Positions 1 through 5,631 of a stretch of 9,613 nt of DNA are shown piece after piece; the first letter of the stretch is position 1; every line of letters begins with the position of its first letter. The position numbers and the translations under genes were made by a program. Location of the stretch: assembly GCF_905371695.1 (NCBI RefSeq), contig NZ_CAJPMA010000066.1:1-9613 (forward strand), written 5' to 3'. This stretch comes from an uncultured Campylobacter sp. (lineage in GTDB: Bacteria > Campylobacterota > Campylobacteria > Campylobacterales > Campylobacteraceae). The notes beneath the pieces were generated by a model. That model had not been told where the DNA came from. It saw nothing but the letters and a program-made list of their open reading frames with translations, and did not search any database.

Positions 1-22
1 AAAAAAGAGTAAATAGGTCAAA

Positions 23-60
23 TTTACTCCTTAAATTTTTGGCTAAATTTAAGGAGTAAA
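23..60 (-). terminator. Perfect 16-bp inverted repeat, probable terminator
   Basis: The arms TTTACTCCTTAAATTT (23-38) and AAATTTAAGGAGTAAA (45-60) pair perfectly around the 6-nt loop TTGGCT. It lies about 40 bp past the end of the minus-strand SNF remnant, where that gene's terminator would be expected. Read on the minus strand, the stem is followed by TTTG and, about 15 nt further, a run of T (positions 6-1); read on the plus strand there is no T tract. The stem is AT-rich and the immediate U tract is short, so termination may be weak. It could also serve a gene to the left of the window. Confidence 0.5.
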
Positions 61-99
61 CCACTGCAAAAAGGCGTTTTGAAAAAATTTACACTAAAT

Positions 100-308
100 T
101 TATATGTAGTCTCTTTTTGCGCTTCTAGATTTTGTAACTCCAAAGATGATCGCGACGATAAAAACGATACCAAATGTGATATAAAGTATGACGGTCGGCT
201 TATCTACCTCGATGCGAGATAGCGCCACGTCGCGCCAAAGCCCACGGTCGCGCCCGCGACCGCCAAAATATACGTTACCTTCGAACTCCAAGTTTTTCTA
301 GCTTTCAT
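100..308 (-). pseudogene. Remnant of an SNF-family sodium-dependent transporter with the middle deleted
   Basis: The intact family carries out Na+-coupled uptake of amino acids or related solutes across the inner membrane with 11-12 helices. Here the ATG at 308-306, preceded by AAGGA (319-315), opens a 34-codon frame ending at TAG 206-204. It contains WSSKVTYILAVAGATVGF followed by GATWR, which is the classic SNF TM1 start. From about 213 down to TAA 102-100 a different frame reads IEVDKPTVILYITFGIVFIV and then AIIFGVTKSRSAKRDYI, which looks like the last helix and basic C-terminal tail of the same kind of protein. Only about 66 of the roughly 440 residues expected remain, so about 1.1-1.2 kb is missing and the two ends are out of frame (inference). 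The junction lies near 220-211. A TTG-initiated reading from 291 spans the junction, but its first ~25 residues are the TM1 DNA in the wrong frame and are not meaningful. The identification is strong; the exact breakpoint is not known. Confidence 0.85.
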
Positions 309-331
309 AAAATTTCCTTTTTAAAGAGCGG

Positions 332-340
332 ATTTTAGCA
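332..340 (-). promoter_or_regulatory. Probable -10 element of the SNF remnant
   Basis: Minus strand reads TTTTGCTAAAAT, an extended -10 box (TGC-TAAAAT) ending 24 bp before the ATG, with AAGGA between. The same GCTAAAAT word precedes the MATE and glpT genes in this window. The dead gene therefore seems to have kept its promoter and ribosome binding site. Confidence 0.5.
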
Positions 341-598
341 AAACGGGGATTAAATTTCGTTTTAAGAGAAATTCGTAGGCTTGCTTAATGCGGTTAGCTC
401 ATCATTGTCTAAAAAAGACCGCGTCTACGACGAAATCCGCTCGCGCCGTATTTTTTGGCACAAATTTAACGACGCCGCCGACGTTCGCGGTCAAAAACAA
501 CGCAACTTTTAGCCTAAACGAAAGCCGTAAAACTATTTCGCAAAATTTAGCCTTGAAAATTTAGCTCGAATTTAACCGCAAATTTTAGCTTTAAGACG
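341..598. other. Gene-free spacer between two divergent broken genes
   Basis: No convincing gene. Three short open frames overlap here: a 58-codon plus-strand frame from ATG 388 to TAG 562-564 without a Shine-Dalgarno sequence, a ~42-codon plus-strand frame ending at TAG near 513, and a minus-strand frame of about 50 codons ending in tandem TGA near 405. None has a recognisable product or a clear start. GC-rich stretches such as 430-500 suggest decayed coding DNA, but I cannot identify a source. Confidence 0.4.
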
Positions 599-621
599 TA
601 TAATTTTAAATTTCAAAGGAG
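599..621 (+). promoter_or_regulatory. Promoter -10 box and ribosome binding site of the oxidoreductase gene
   Basis: A consensus TATAAT (599-604) is followed by AAAGGAG (615-621), 5 bp before the ATG at 627. This implies a leader of about 15 nt. Upstream sequence is rich in short A/T runs rather than a clear -35 box, as is usual for Campylobacter sigma-70 promoters (family knowledge). Confidence 0.65.
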
Positions 622-626
622 AAAAT

Positions 627-1154
627 ATGAAAAATCTTATCATTATCGCGCATCCTAATATGGCAAGCTCAAACGCCAACAAAGCGTGGCGCGAGGCGGC
701 CAAAAAACAGGCGGACAAATTCGACGTCCACGAGATTTACGCCGCCTACCCTAGCGGCAAAATCGACGTCGCGCGCGAGCAGGAGCTGATCCTAAATCAC
801 GACAAAATCGTACTGTAATTTCCGCTTTATTGGTACAGCTATCCGCCGCTTTTAAAGCAGTGGTTCGACGACGTATTCGCATACGGCTGGGCCTACGGCA
901 GCACAGGCGGCAAGCTAAAAGGCAAGAAGTTTGCGCTAGCAATCACTATCGGCGACGAGCCTAAAAGCTACGAAAAAGGCGGCGCGGTCGGGCTTAGCAT
1001 GGACGAGGTTATAGCGCCATTTAAATGCGCTATGAATTTCACCGGAGCAAAACTGGAAGCGCGGCATTTTGGATACGGATTTTCGTTTCACGCAGATGCC
1101 CAGTACATCGCCAAAAGCGCGGAAAAATACGCGGAGTTTTTAGCTAAGCTTTAG
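627..1154 (+). pseudogene. Flavodoxin-fold NAD(P)H/quinone oxidoreductase interrupted by a single in-frame stop
   Basis: The family uses FMN or FAD and NAD(P)H for two-electron reduction of quinones and similar electrophiles in the cytosol (Flavodoxin_2 fold; KefF/MdaB/YheR type). The start MKNLIIIAHPN is the first strand and phosphate-binding loop typical of the fold. A TAA occupies codon 64 (816-818). The same frame then continues without shift as FPLYWYSYPPLLKQW, FDDVFAYGWAYG, a GKLKGKKFALAITIG strand and a normal C-terminus to TAG 1152-1154. The whole frame is 175 codons plus stop, close to full family length. In relatives the position before FPLYWYS is normally Gln, so a CAA-to-TAA transition is the simplest explanation (inference). 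Translation from the AAAGGAG/ATG would give a 63-residue fragment lacking the active-site half. A sequencing error or stop readthrough would give an intact enzyme. Family assignment is secure; the exact substrate is not. Confidence 0.85.
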
Positions 1155-1158
1155 TCCT

Positions 1159-1174
1159 GCGCGCTAAAACGCGC
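1159..1174 (+). terminator. Possible weak terminator hairpin after the oxidoreductase
   Basis: GCGCG (1159-1163) pairs with CGCGC (1170-1174) around the loop CTAAAA, four bases after the TAG of the oxidoreductase frame, and is followed by TCTTTG. The stem is only 5 bp and the T tract is poor, so the call is tentative. Confidence 0.3.
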
Positions 1175-1188
1175 TCTTTGTGCCAAGG

Positions 1189-1232
1189 CGACACAGACTA
1201 AATTCGCACCTTTAAGGCGTTAAATTTAAACC
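1189..1232 (+). repeat. Diverged direct repeat, copy 1
   Basis: This 44-bp stretch begins CGACACAGACTAAATTC and ends TTAAATTTAAACC. It matches 1394-1437 at 37 positions, with six substitutions and two single-base gaps. The core CCTTTAAGG is palindromic. A looser match (GTGCC) extends it on the left to 1180. Confidence 0.55.
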
Positions 1233-1393
1233 ACTTGGCGTGAAGGGCGACTTTTTGCATTAGCCCGCATAAGCCTTGAGGGCTTTAATCAGCTTAAATT
1301 TTTAACCTTCTTGACGGTTTACAAACCGGCCGCTAGCTTTTTTAAAAAACGGCGTGCAAGTTACTCAGATAACGTACGGTGCCTATGGCAAAG

Positions 1394-1437
1394 CGACGCA
1401 GGCTAAATTCACGTCTTTAAAGGCGCTAAATTAAACC
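1394..1437 (+). repeat. Diverged direct repeat, copy 2
   Basis: This is the second copy, beginning CGACGCAGGCTAAATTC and ending CTAAATTAAACC, about 205 bp from copy 1. Its core CTTTAAAG is also palindromic. A GTGCC at 1379-1383 marks the left end of the looser match, and ATGG (1442-1445) may match TTGG in copy 1. All six base substitutions between the copies are transitions. Confidence 0.55.
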
Positions 1438-1516
1438 GCCGATGGACGTTTCGGTCGTAAATCGCGGCGAGTGCAAGAGAAGCCTAAATTTATCGCGCCA
1501 AGTAGCCTAAAATCGG

Positions 1517-3073
1517 TCAAAACGCGTCGCGTTTTCTAGCCCTTACCGCTCCTACCGCGCTCGCTATCAAAAGCATAGTCGCGGCGACTCCCCAAAAAAG
1601 ATAGGTCTCGCCGCTTTCGTAATAAGTAACCGCCTCAAAAACGAGCTCGCCTCGCGCCGGCACGAGCCGCTCCTCTTTTGTCATCTTACGGATGTCCGCG
1701 CCGCTTATGTTTTGCCCGCTCGGATCATACGGCCGCGTCAAGGCCTCTATGGCGGCAACGTCTGCGATCTCGTAAACGCTAGCGCTAATCCCCTGCTGCG
1801 TCCCAAGCGCGTCAAAATAGTAAATTTTATCGCCGTTTGCGTAAACCGCGCCGTATACGCCGTTGCGCACAAGGCCTATTTTGCGCCACCGCTCGCTAGT
1901 TTCAAGCCTAAAAAGCTCCGTACGGCGCGAGCTTAGCCGCCTGCCGCTTTTGCCGCGGCTCCAAATTTCGCGGCTCTGTACGAAATAAGTCTGGGCGCCG
2001 CTAACAAAAACGCTACCAGCAAGCGGCGAAATTTCACCCGTAAACGGATCCGCCGCCGCGCGTTTTAGCTCGCCGCTTTCGCCGTCATTTTTACTCTCCC
2101 AAAAATAAATCCCATCCTTGCCGCGAAAAAGCAAGTGATAGGCGTGCGCGTCAAAGACGCCAAACGGTAGCGAATAAGGCACAAATTCGGGCGCAAACTC
2201 ATTCCCGTCCGCATAAACCACGCCGCTAACGGGCCCTAAAAGATAGCGCACGCCGCCAAAATACGCAGCCTCGCGCAGCTCAGGGGTAAATTTAACCGCG
2301 AGTCGCGAGCTTTTAAAATAGACGTTTCGCCCGTCCGTGACGTAAAGATCGCTAGTTCGACCGCGCGCGTCCCTCACGTATCTTAGCCCGTCCGCGTCCG
2401 CGCCCTCTAACTCCTCGCCCTCGAAATAAGCTTTTTTGCCACCTTTATCGCCGCTGATTTGCGCTCCGTCTCGGACGCCTTTTTTATCGTCCGCGTCGCT
2501 ATTTTCGCTAAATTTGCCGCCTTGGCTCGCGCTTCCCGCCGTAAAGCCAAAACCCAAAACCGGGGTCAAATTTACGCCTAAAACGCGCTTTATTTTATAA
2601 ATATAGCTTTGCGGTTTATCAGCGCCCAGTATCGCGTACGTCGCGGTTTGAACCGCCTCGGCAAAAGCTCCTAGCTCGCAGTTTCTCTCGCCTGCGTCGC
2701 TGCAAAAATAACTAACCCGGCCGTCCGTGAAATATCCGTTTCCAATCGCCCTAGCGCGCGTGGGATCAAGCCCGCTCATAGCTAGATTGCCGCAGTAGAC
2801 GGCGCTTTCGTCAGCACCGACGTTTCGCCCGCGATAACCGCCTGACGCAAGAACCCTAAATTTATCCGCCCGCACGCCTTTTAGCTCAAATTTGCCTCCG
2901 CTTGGGATTAGCGCGTAAATTTTGCCCTGCGGCGTCGCGTAAAATTCGCTGCCGCCTATCTGGGTAAATTCGCCCTCCTCCTCGTAGCTAGCGATATAAA
3001 CCATAAAAAATACCGTAAAAAGTACGGCAAAAAGCGCAACTGCGCAAAGAAGCGGTAAATTTCTATTCTTCAA
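1517..3073 (-). CDS. Large membrane-anchored periplasmic protein of unknown function, DKNY-like
   Basis: I do not recognise a characterised function. The 518-residue product has an N-terminal hydrophobic segment (about 7-28), a long hydrophilic region (30-485) and a C-terminal hydrophobic segment (about 489-510) ending in the basic tail RARKRDAF. Positive charges at both ends place the termini inside and the large domain in the periplasm (inference). The domain has recurring aromatic beta-like motifs such as GYFTDGRVSYF (113-123), YVTDGRNVYF (244-253) and NGDKIYYF (413-420), resembling the DKNY repeat family of unknown function. Residues 178-230 are a Gly/Ser/Asp/Lys-rich insert, probably disordered. 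Cys94, Cys124 and Cys132 could form disulfides. The start is TTG at 3073-3071, 11 bp inside the end of the upstream gene; the next Met is residue 24, within the first membrane segment, so TTG is preferred. No strong Shine-Dalgarno is seen, which suggests translational coupling. The overlap indicates the two products work together. Confidence 0.8.
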   Translation of the reverse strand: MKNRNLPLLCAVALFAVLFTVFFMVYIASYEEEGEFTQIGGSEFYATPQGKIYALIPSGGKFELKGVRADKFRVLASGGYRGRNVGADESAVYCGNLAMSGLDPTRARAIGNGYFTDGRVSYFCSDAGERNCELGAFAEAVQTATYAILGADKPQSYIYKIKRVLGVNLTPVLGFGFTAGSASQGGKFSENSDADDKKGVRDGAQISGDKGGKKAYFEGEELEGADADGLRYVRDARGRTSDLYVTDGRNVYFKSSRLAVKFTPELREAAYFGGVRYLLGPVSGVVYADGNEFAPEFVPYSLPFGVFDAHAYHLLFRGKDGIYFWESKNDGESGELKRAAADPFTGEISPLAGSVFVSGAQTYFVQSREIWSRGKSGRRLSSRRTELFRLETSERWRKIGLVRNGVYGAVYANGDKIYYFDALGTQQGISASVYEIADVAAIEALTRPYDPSGQNISGADIRKMTKEERLVPARGELVFEAVTYYESGETYLFWGVAATMLLIASAVGAVRARKRDAF

Positions 3074-3506
3074 ATCGCCGCTCGCTTTCTCGCAAAAGCC
3101 TTAAAATTTTAAGCTTATCCGCTGCCCTTTTTAGCGATAAAATCGCGGTGGGCGCAAGAAAAAGCAGACCTAAAAGCCCGTCTGGCCCGTTAAAATTTAT
3201 CGAGCCGTTAAGTAGCCCCGAAGCTAGCCAGCAGGCGAAATATATGCCTAAAACCGACCAAAACGCAAAAAATACGGCGTAACTCTTGCTGCCGCTTAGC
3301 TTTTCAAGGCAGAGGATTTTATTTGAAACGCCGTTTGTTTCGTACTCTACGTAAAGCGCGTCGCCATCTTTAAGCCGGACTTGATCCGTCAAAAGCGCCT
3401 CTGTAAATTTTACTCCGCCGATCTCGAAACAAACGACGCTCTCGCCTTGATTTAGCGCTTTTGATTTCACGAACTCCGCCCTACCCGTTTTGGTTAAAAT
3501 TTTCAA
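3063..3506 (-). CDS. Small two-helix membrane protein of unknown function
   Basis: The 147-residue product has a beta-rich N-terminal part (1-70, with alternating motifs such as ESVVCFEIGGVKF and DALYVEYETNG). Two hydrophobic helices follow at about 77-99 and 109-124, then a strongly basic/acidic amphipathic tail (KRAADKLKILRLLRESERR). This layout resembles DUF3592-type proteins, but I cannot assign a family. The start is TTG at 3506-3504, well placed behind GGAGAGGA (3515-3508). There is no internal methionine, so no ATG start exists in this frame. It ends within the start of the 518-residue membrane protein gene, an arrangement that usually means co-translation. The basic residues after helix two suggest that both ends face the cytoplasm (inference). 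Coding is well supported by the signal and the overlap; function is open. Confidence 0.75.
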   Translation of the reverse strand: MKILTKTGRAEFVKSKALNQGESVVCFEIGGVKFTEALLTDQVRLKDGDALYVEYETNGVSNKILCLEKLSGSKSYAVFFAFWSVLGIYFACWLASGLLNGSINFNGPDGLLGLLFLAPTAILSLKRAADKLKILRLLRESERRFEE

Positions 3507-3525
3507 ATCCTCTCCGATTTTAAGT

Positions 3526-3663
3526 CTAAAATTTAACGCCGAAACGCTTTAAAATTTTAGCCGCCGCGCCGCTAATTTCAAAGCTAACAGCAAGCGCCTC
3601 GCTTCTCTTTGTCGCGTATAAATTCAGCGCGTTAATACCGCCTATCTCGGCCGAATTTTTCAA
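3526..3663 (-). CDS. Possible 45-residue ORF between uup and the two-helix protein gene
   Basis: Three bases after the uup stop, in the same frame, TTG AAA AAT opens 45 codons to TAG 3528-3526. It fills nearly all of the spacer between uup and the next gene. The product has no membrane segment; it starts MKNSAEIGGINALNLYATKR and ends AKILKRFGVKF. The segment VSFEISG loosely resembles VCFEIGG in the N-terminal part of the following 147-residue protein, which might mean it is the relic of a related domain; the match is too short to be firm. There is no independent Shine-Dalgarno, and the uup end would have to supply coupling. It could also be non-coding sequence that is open by chance. Confidence 0.3.
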   Translation of the reverse strand: MKNSAEIGGINALNLYATKRSEALAVSFEISGAAAKILKRFGVKF

Positions 3664-3666
3664 AAT

Positions 3667-5604
3667 TTATTCCAAATTTTCGGCGATTTCAAGCACTTCA
3701 AAGTATTCGTTTTCAAGCTTTTCAAGCTCGCTTTTGGCTGCTTCTAGGCGTTCGTAAATTTTAGCGATGCCTATTTCTTGATAAATTTTAGGATCGCTTA
3801 AATCCACGTTTAGACGCGAAATTTCGGCGCTTAACTCATCGATAATCGCTGGATGGTTTTCTAAAATTTTACTTTGCTTGTAGCTAAGCTTAGCGCCGGT
3901 TTTGCTCTTTTGCTTTTGCTCGCCCTGCTTTTCGCGCGCTAAATTTTCGCGCTCGAACGCGTCTATTTCGCCAAGCTCGTCTTTTAAGTCTAAATAGACG
4001 CTGTATTCTTGATGCACGACCTCGATTTTGCCGCCTTCAAAAGCCCATAGCTTAGTCGCGATCTTATCGACGAAATAGCGGTCGTGGCTGACGAAAATTA
4101 TCGCGCCTTCAAAGCTTTGCAAATAATCCTCTAAAATATTAATCGTCGCGATATCAAGGTCGTTCGTGGGCTCGTCTAACACGAGCGCGTCGTAACTTTG
4201 CGTAAAAAGCATAGCAAGAGCCAGGCGGTTTTTCTCGCCGCCGCTTAATACGCCGACGGGTTTATCGAGGAATTCTTTCGGAAATAGGAAATTTTTAAGA
4301 TAACCGTAGACGTGCATATTTCGGCCGCGTACCGCGACGTGATCGCCGCCGTTTGGGCAAAAGACTTCTATTAGGCTTTTATCGTCGCTTAGACTGCTTC
4401 GCATCTGATCAAAATAGCCGATTTTTACGTCTCCGCGCTTAATTTCGCCGCAGCTAGGCTTTATTTGCCCGAGCAAAATTTTAAGCAAGGTGCTTTTACC
4501 GCTGCCGTTTCGCCCGACTATCGCGATGCGCTCGCCTTGCAAAATTCGCGCGTCAAATCCTGAAAATAGCTGCTTGCCGCCTAAATTTTCGCCTAAATTT
4601 TTAAACTCGAACAGCATTTTTTTACGGTTTACGCTTTGCGTTTGGTTAAAATTTTTACTCGCGCGTTCAAGCTCAAGCCTTACGCGTCGTATTACGCCAG
4701 GATTTTTCTTAGCCTCTTCGCGCATGGCTAGCACTCGCTCTTTGCGCCCTTCATTGCGTTTTAGACGCGCTTTGACGCCGCGGCGCAGCCACTCCTCCTC
4801 GCTTTTTAGCTGTTTTAGCAGCGTTTCGTGAGATTTAGCCAGACTTGCTAAAATTTCTTGCTTTTTGGCTAGATAATTTACGTAACCGCCCTCGAAGCTT
4901 GAAATTTTAGCGTCCTCGATCTCCACCGTGCGCGTAGCCAAAGCGTCGATAAAGTAGCGGTCGTGACTGATAAAAACTATCGTTTGACGCGAGTTTTTAA
5001 GCATATTTTCCAAAAATCTCACCATATAAACGTCAAGGTGGTTCGTCGGCTCGTCAAGCAGCAAGACGTCGGGCTTTTTAAGTATGAGCGCGCCCAGCGC
5101 TACGCGGCGTATCTCGCCCCCGCTAAGAGAGCCTACGGGGCGATTTTCAAACTCTTTAAGGCTAAAAAACTCCAAAACCTGCTCGATCTTTCGCTCGATA
5201 TCCCAGCCATCTTTGGCGTCGATAAATTTGGCTAGCTCGTCTTGGCGCGCGTGCAGTTCGCGATTCTCGGGCTCGCGCGCTAGCTTTTCAAGCACGGCGG
5301 CATACTCCTCTCTGGCGGCGAAAATTTCGGATAGCTCGCGGCTCATCGCTTCGCGCACAGTTAAAATTTCGTCGAATTTAGGCGCTTGCGCCAGCATCTG
5401 CACGCTAATATTATTTTGCGTAATCACGCGTCCGGCGTCGGGCTCGTAAACGCCGCAAAGCAGCTTCATTATCGTGCTTTTGCCGCCTCCGTTTTTACCT
5501 ACTATGGCGATCCTCTCGCGCTCGTTTACGCTAAAACTTACTTCGTTTAAAATTTCGTTAGGCCCGAATTTTTTGCTTACTTCTATTAAATCTATTAGTG
5601 CCAT
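3667..5604 (-). CDS. uup: ABC-F family ATPase Uup
   Basis: This 645-residue soluble protein has two ABC ATPase domains and no membrane segments. ABC-F proteins act on the ribosome; Uup is also linked to DNA repair intermediates and transposon excision control in E. coli. Domain 1 has Walker A GKNGGGKST (36-44), signature LSGGE (160-164), Walker B LLLDEPTNHLD (181-191) and switch His214. The inter-domain linker carries the Uup-like WLRRGVKARLKRNEGR (272-287). Domain 2 has GRNGSGKST (364-372), LSGGEKNR (453-460), LVLDEPTNDLD (474-484) with catalytic Glu478, and His507. Residues about 540-645 form the Lys/Glu-rich C-terminal coiled-coil domain that separates Uup from EttA. All catalytic motifs are intact and length fits the family. 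ATG at 5604-5602 follows a weak GCGGGAAT. It lies 27 bp behind the SNF transporter gene with no terminator between, so it is probably co-transcribed. Confidence 0.93.
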   Translation of the reverse strand: MALIDLIEVSKKFGPNEILNEVSFSVNERERIAIVGKNGGGKSTIMKLLCGVYEPDAGRVITQNNISVQMLAQAPKFDEILTVREAMSRELSEIFAAREEYAAVLEKLAREPENRELHARQDELAKFIDAKDGWDIERKIEQVLEFFSLKEFENRPVGSLSGGEIRRVALGALILKKPDVLLLDEPTNHLDVYMVRFLENMLKNSRQTIVFISHDRYFIDALATRTVEIEDAKISSFEGGYVNYLAKKQEILASLAKSHETLLKQLKSEEEWLRRGVKARLKRNEGRKERVLAMREEAKKNPGVIRRVRLELERASKNFNQTQSVNRKKMLFEFKNLGENLGGKQLFSGFDARILQGERIAIVGRNGSGKSTLLKILLGQIKPSCGEIKRGDVKIGYFDQMRSSLSDDKSLIEVFCPNGGDHVAVRGRNMHVYGYLKNFLFPKEFLDKPVGVLSGGEKNRLALAMLFTQSYDALVLDEPTNDLDIATINILEDYLQSFEGAIIFVSHDRYFVDKIATKLWAFEGGKIEVVHQEYSVYLDLKDELGEIDAFERENLAREKQGEQKQKSKTGAKLSYKQSKILENHPAIIDELSAEISRLNVDLSDPKIYQEIGIAKIYERLEAAKSELEKLENEYFEVLEIAENLE

Positions 5605-5631
5605 ATTCCCGCTTTTTTAAAATTTTAACCG

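Larger units (their letters stand above)
1155..1516. other. Gene-free spacer with repeats and weak hairpins
   Basis: No gene is supported across these 362 bp, which lie between the converging ends of the oxidoreductase pseudogene and the 518-residue protein gene. It holds two diverged direct repeats (listed separately), a short hairpin just after the TAG, and a perfect CGGTTT/AAACCG inverted repeat (1315-1328) followed nine bases later by six T (1338-1343). The latter could be a weak plus-strand terminator. I see no clear terminator for the minus-strand operon that ends at 1517. Confidence 0.5.

Noticed and set aside
100..291. 63-residue minus-strand ORF starting with TTG at 291
   Set aside because: Its first ~25 residues are SNF TM1 DNA read out of frame; only the C-terminal part is meaningful. 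Treated as part of the pseudogene 100-308.
388..564. 58-codon plus-strand ORF from ATG 388
   Set aside because: No Shine-Dalgarno, no recognisable product, and two other frames over the same bases are equally open.
751..942. Minus-strand ORF across the oxidoreductase stop codon
   Set aside because: It is antisense to a clearly recognisable protein frame and its Arg/Cys-rich product is not protein-like.
5617..5628. Palindrome TTAAAATTTTAA between the SNF gene and uup as a terminator
   Set aside because: It is AT-only with no loop and is followed by A rather than T on the minus strand. This word type is common throughout the window.
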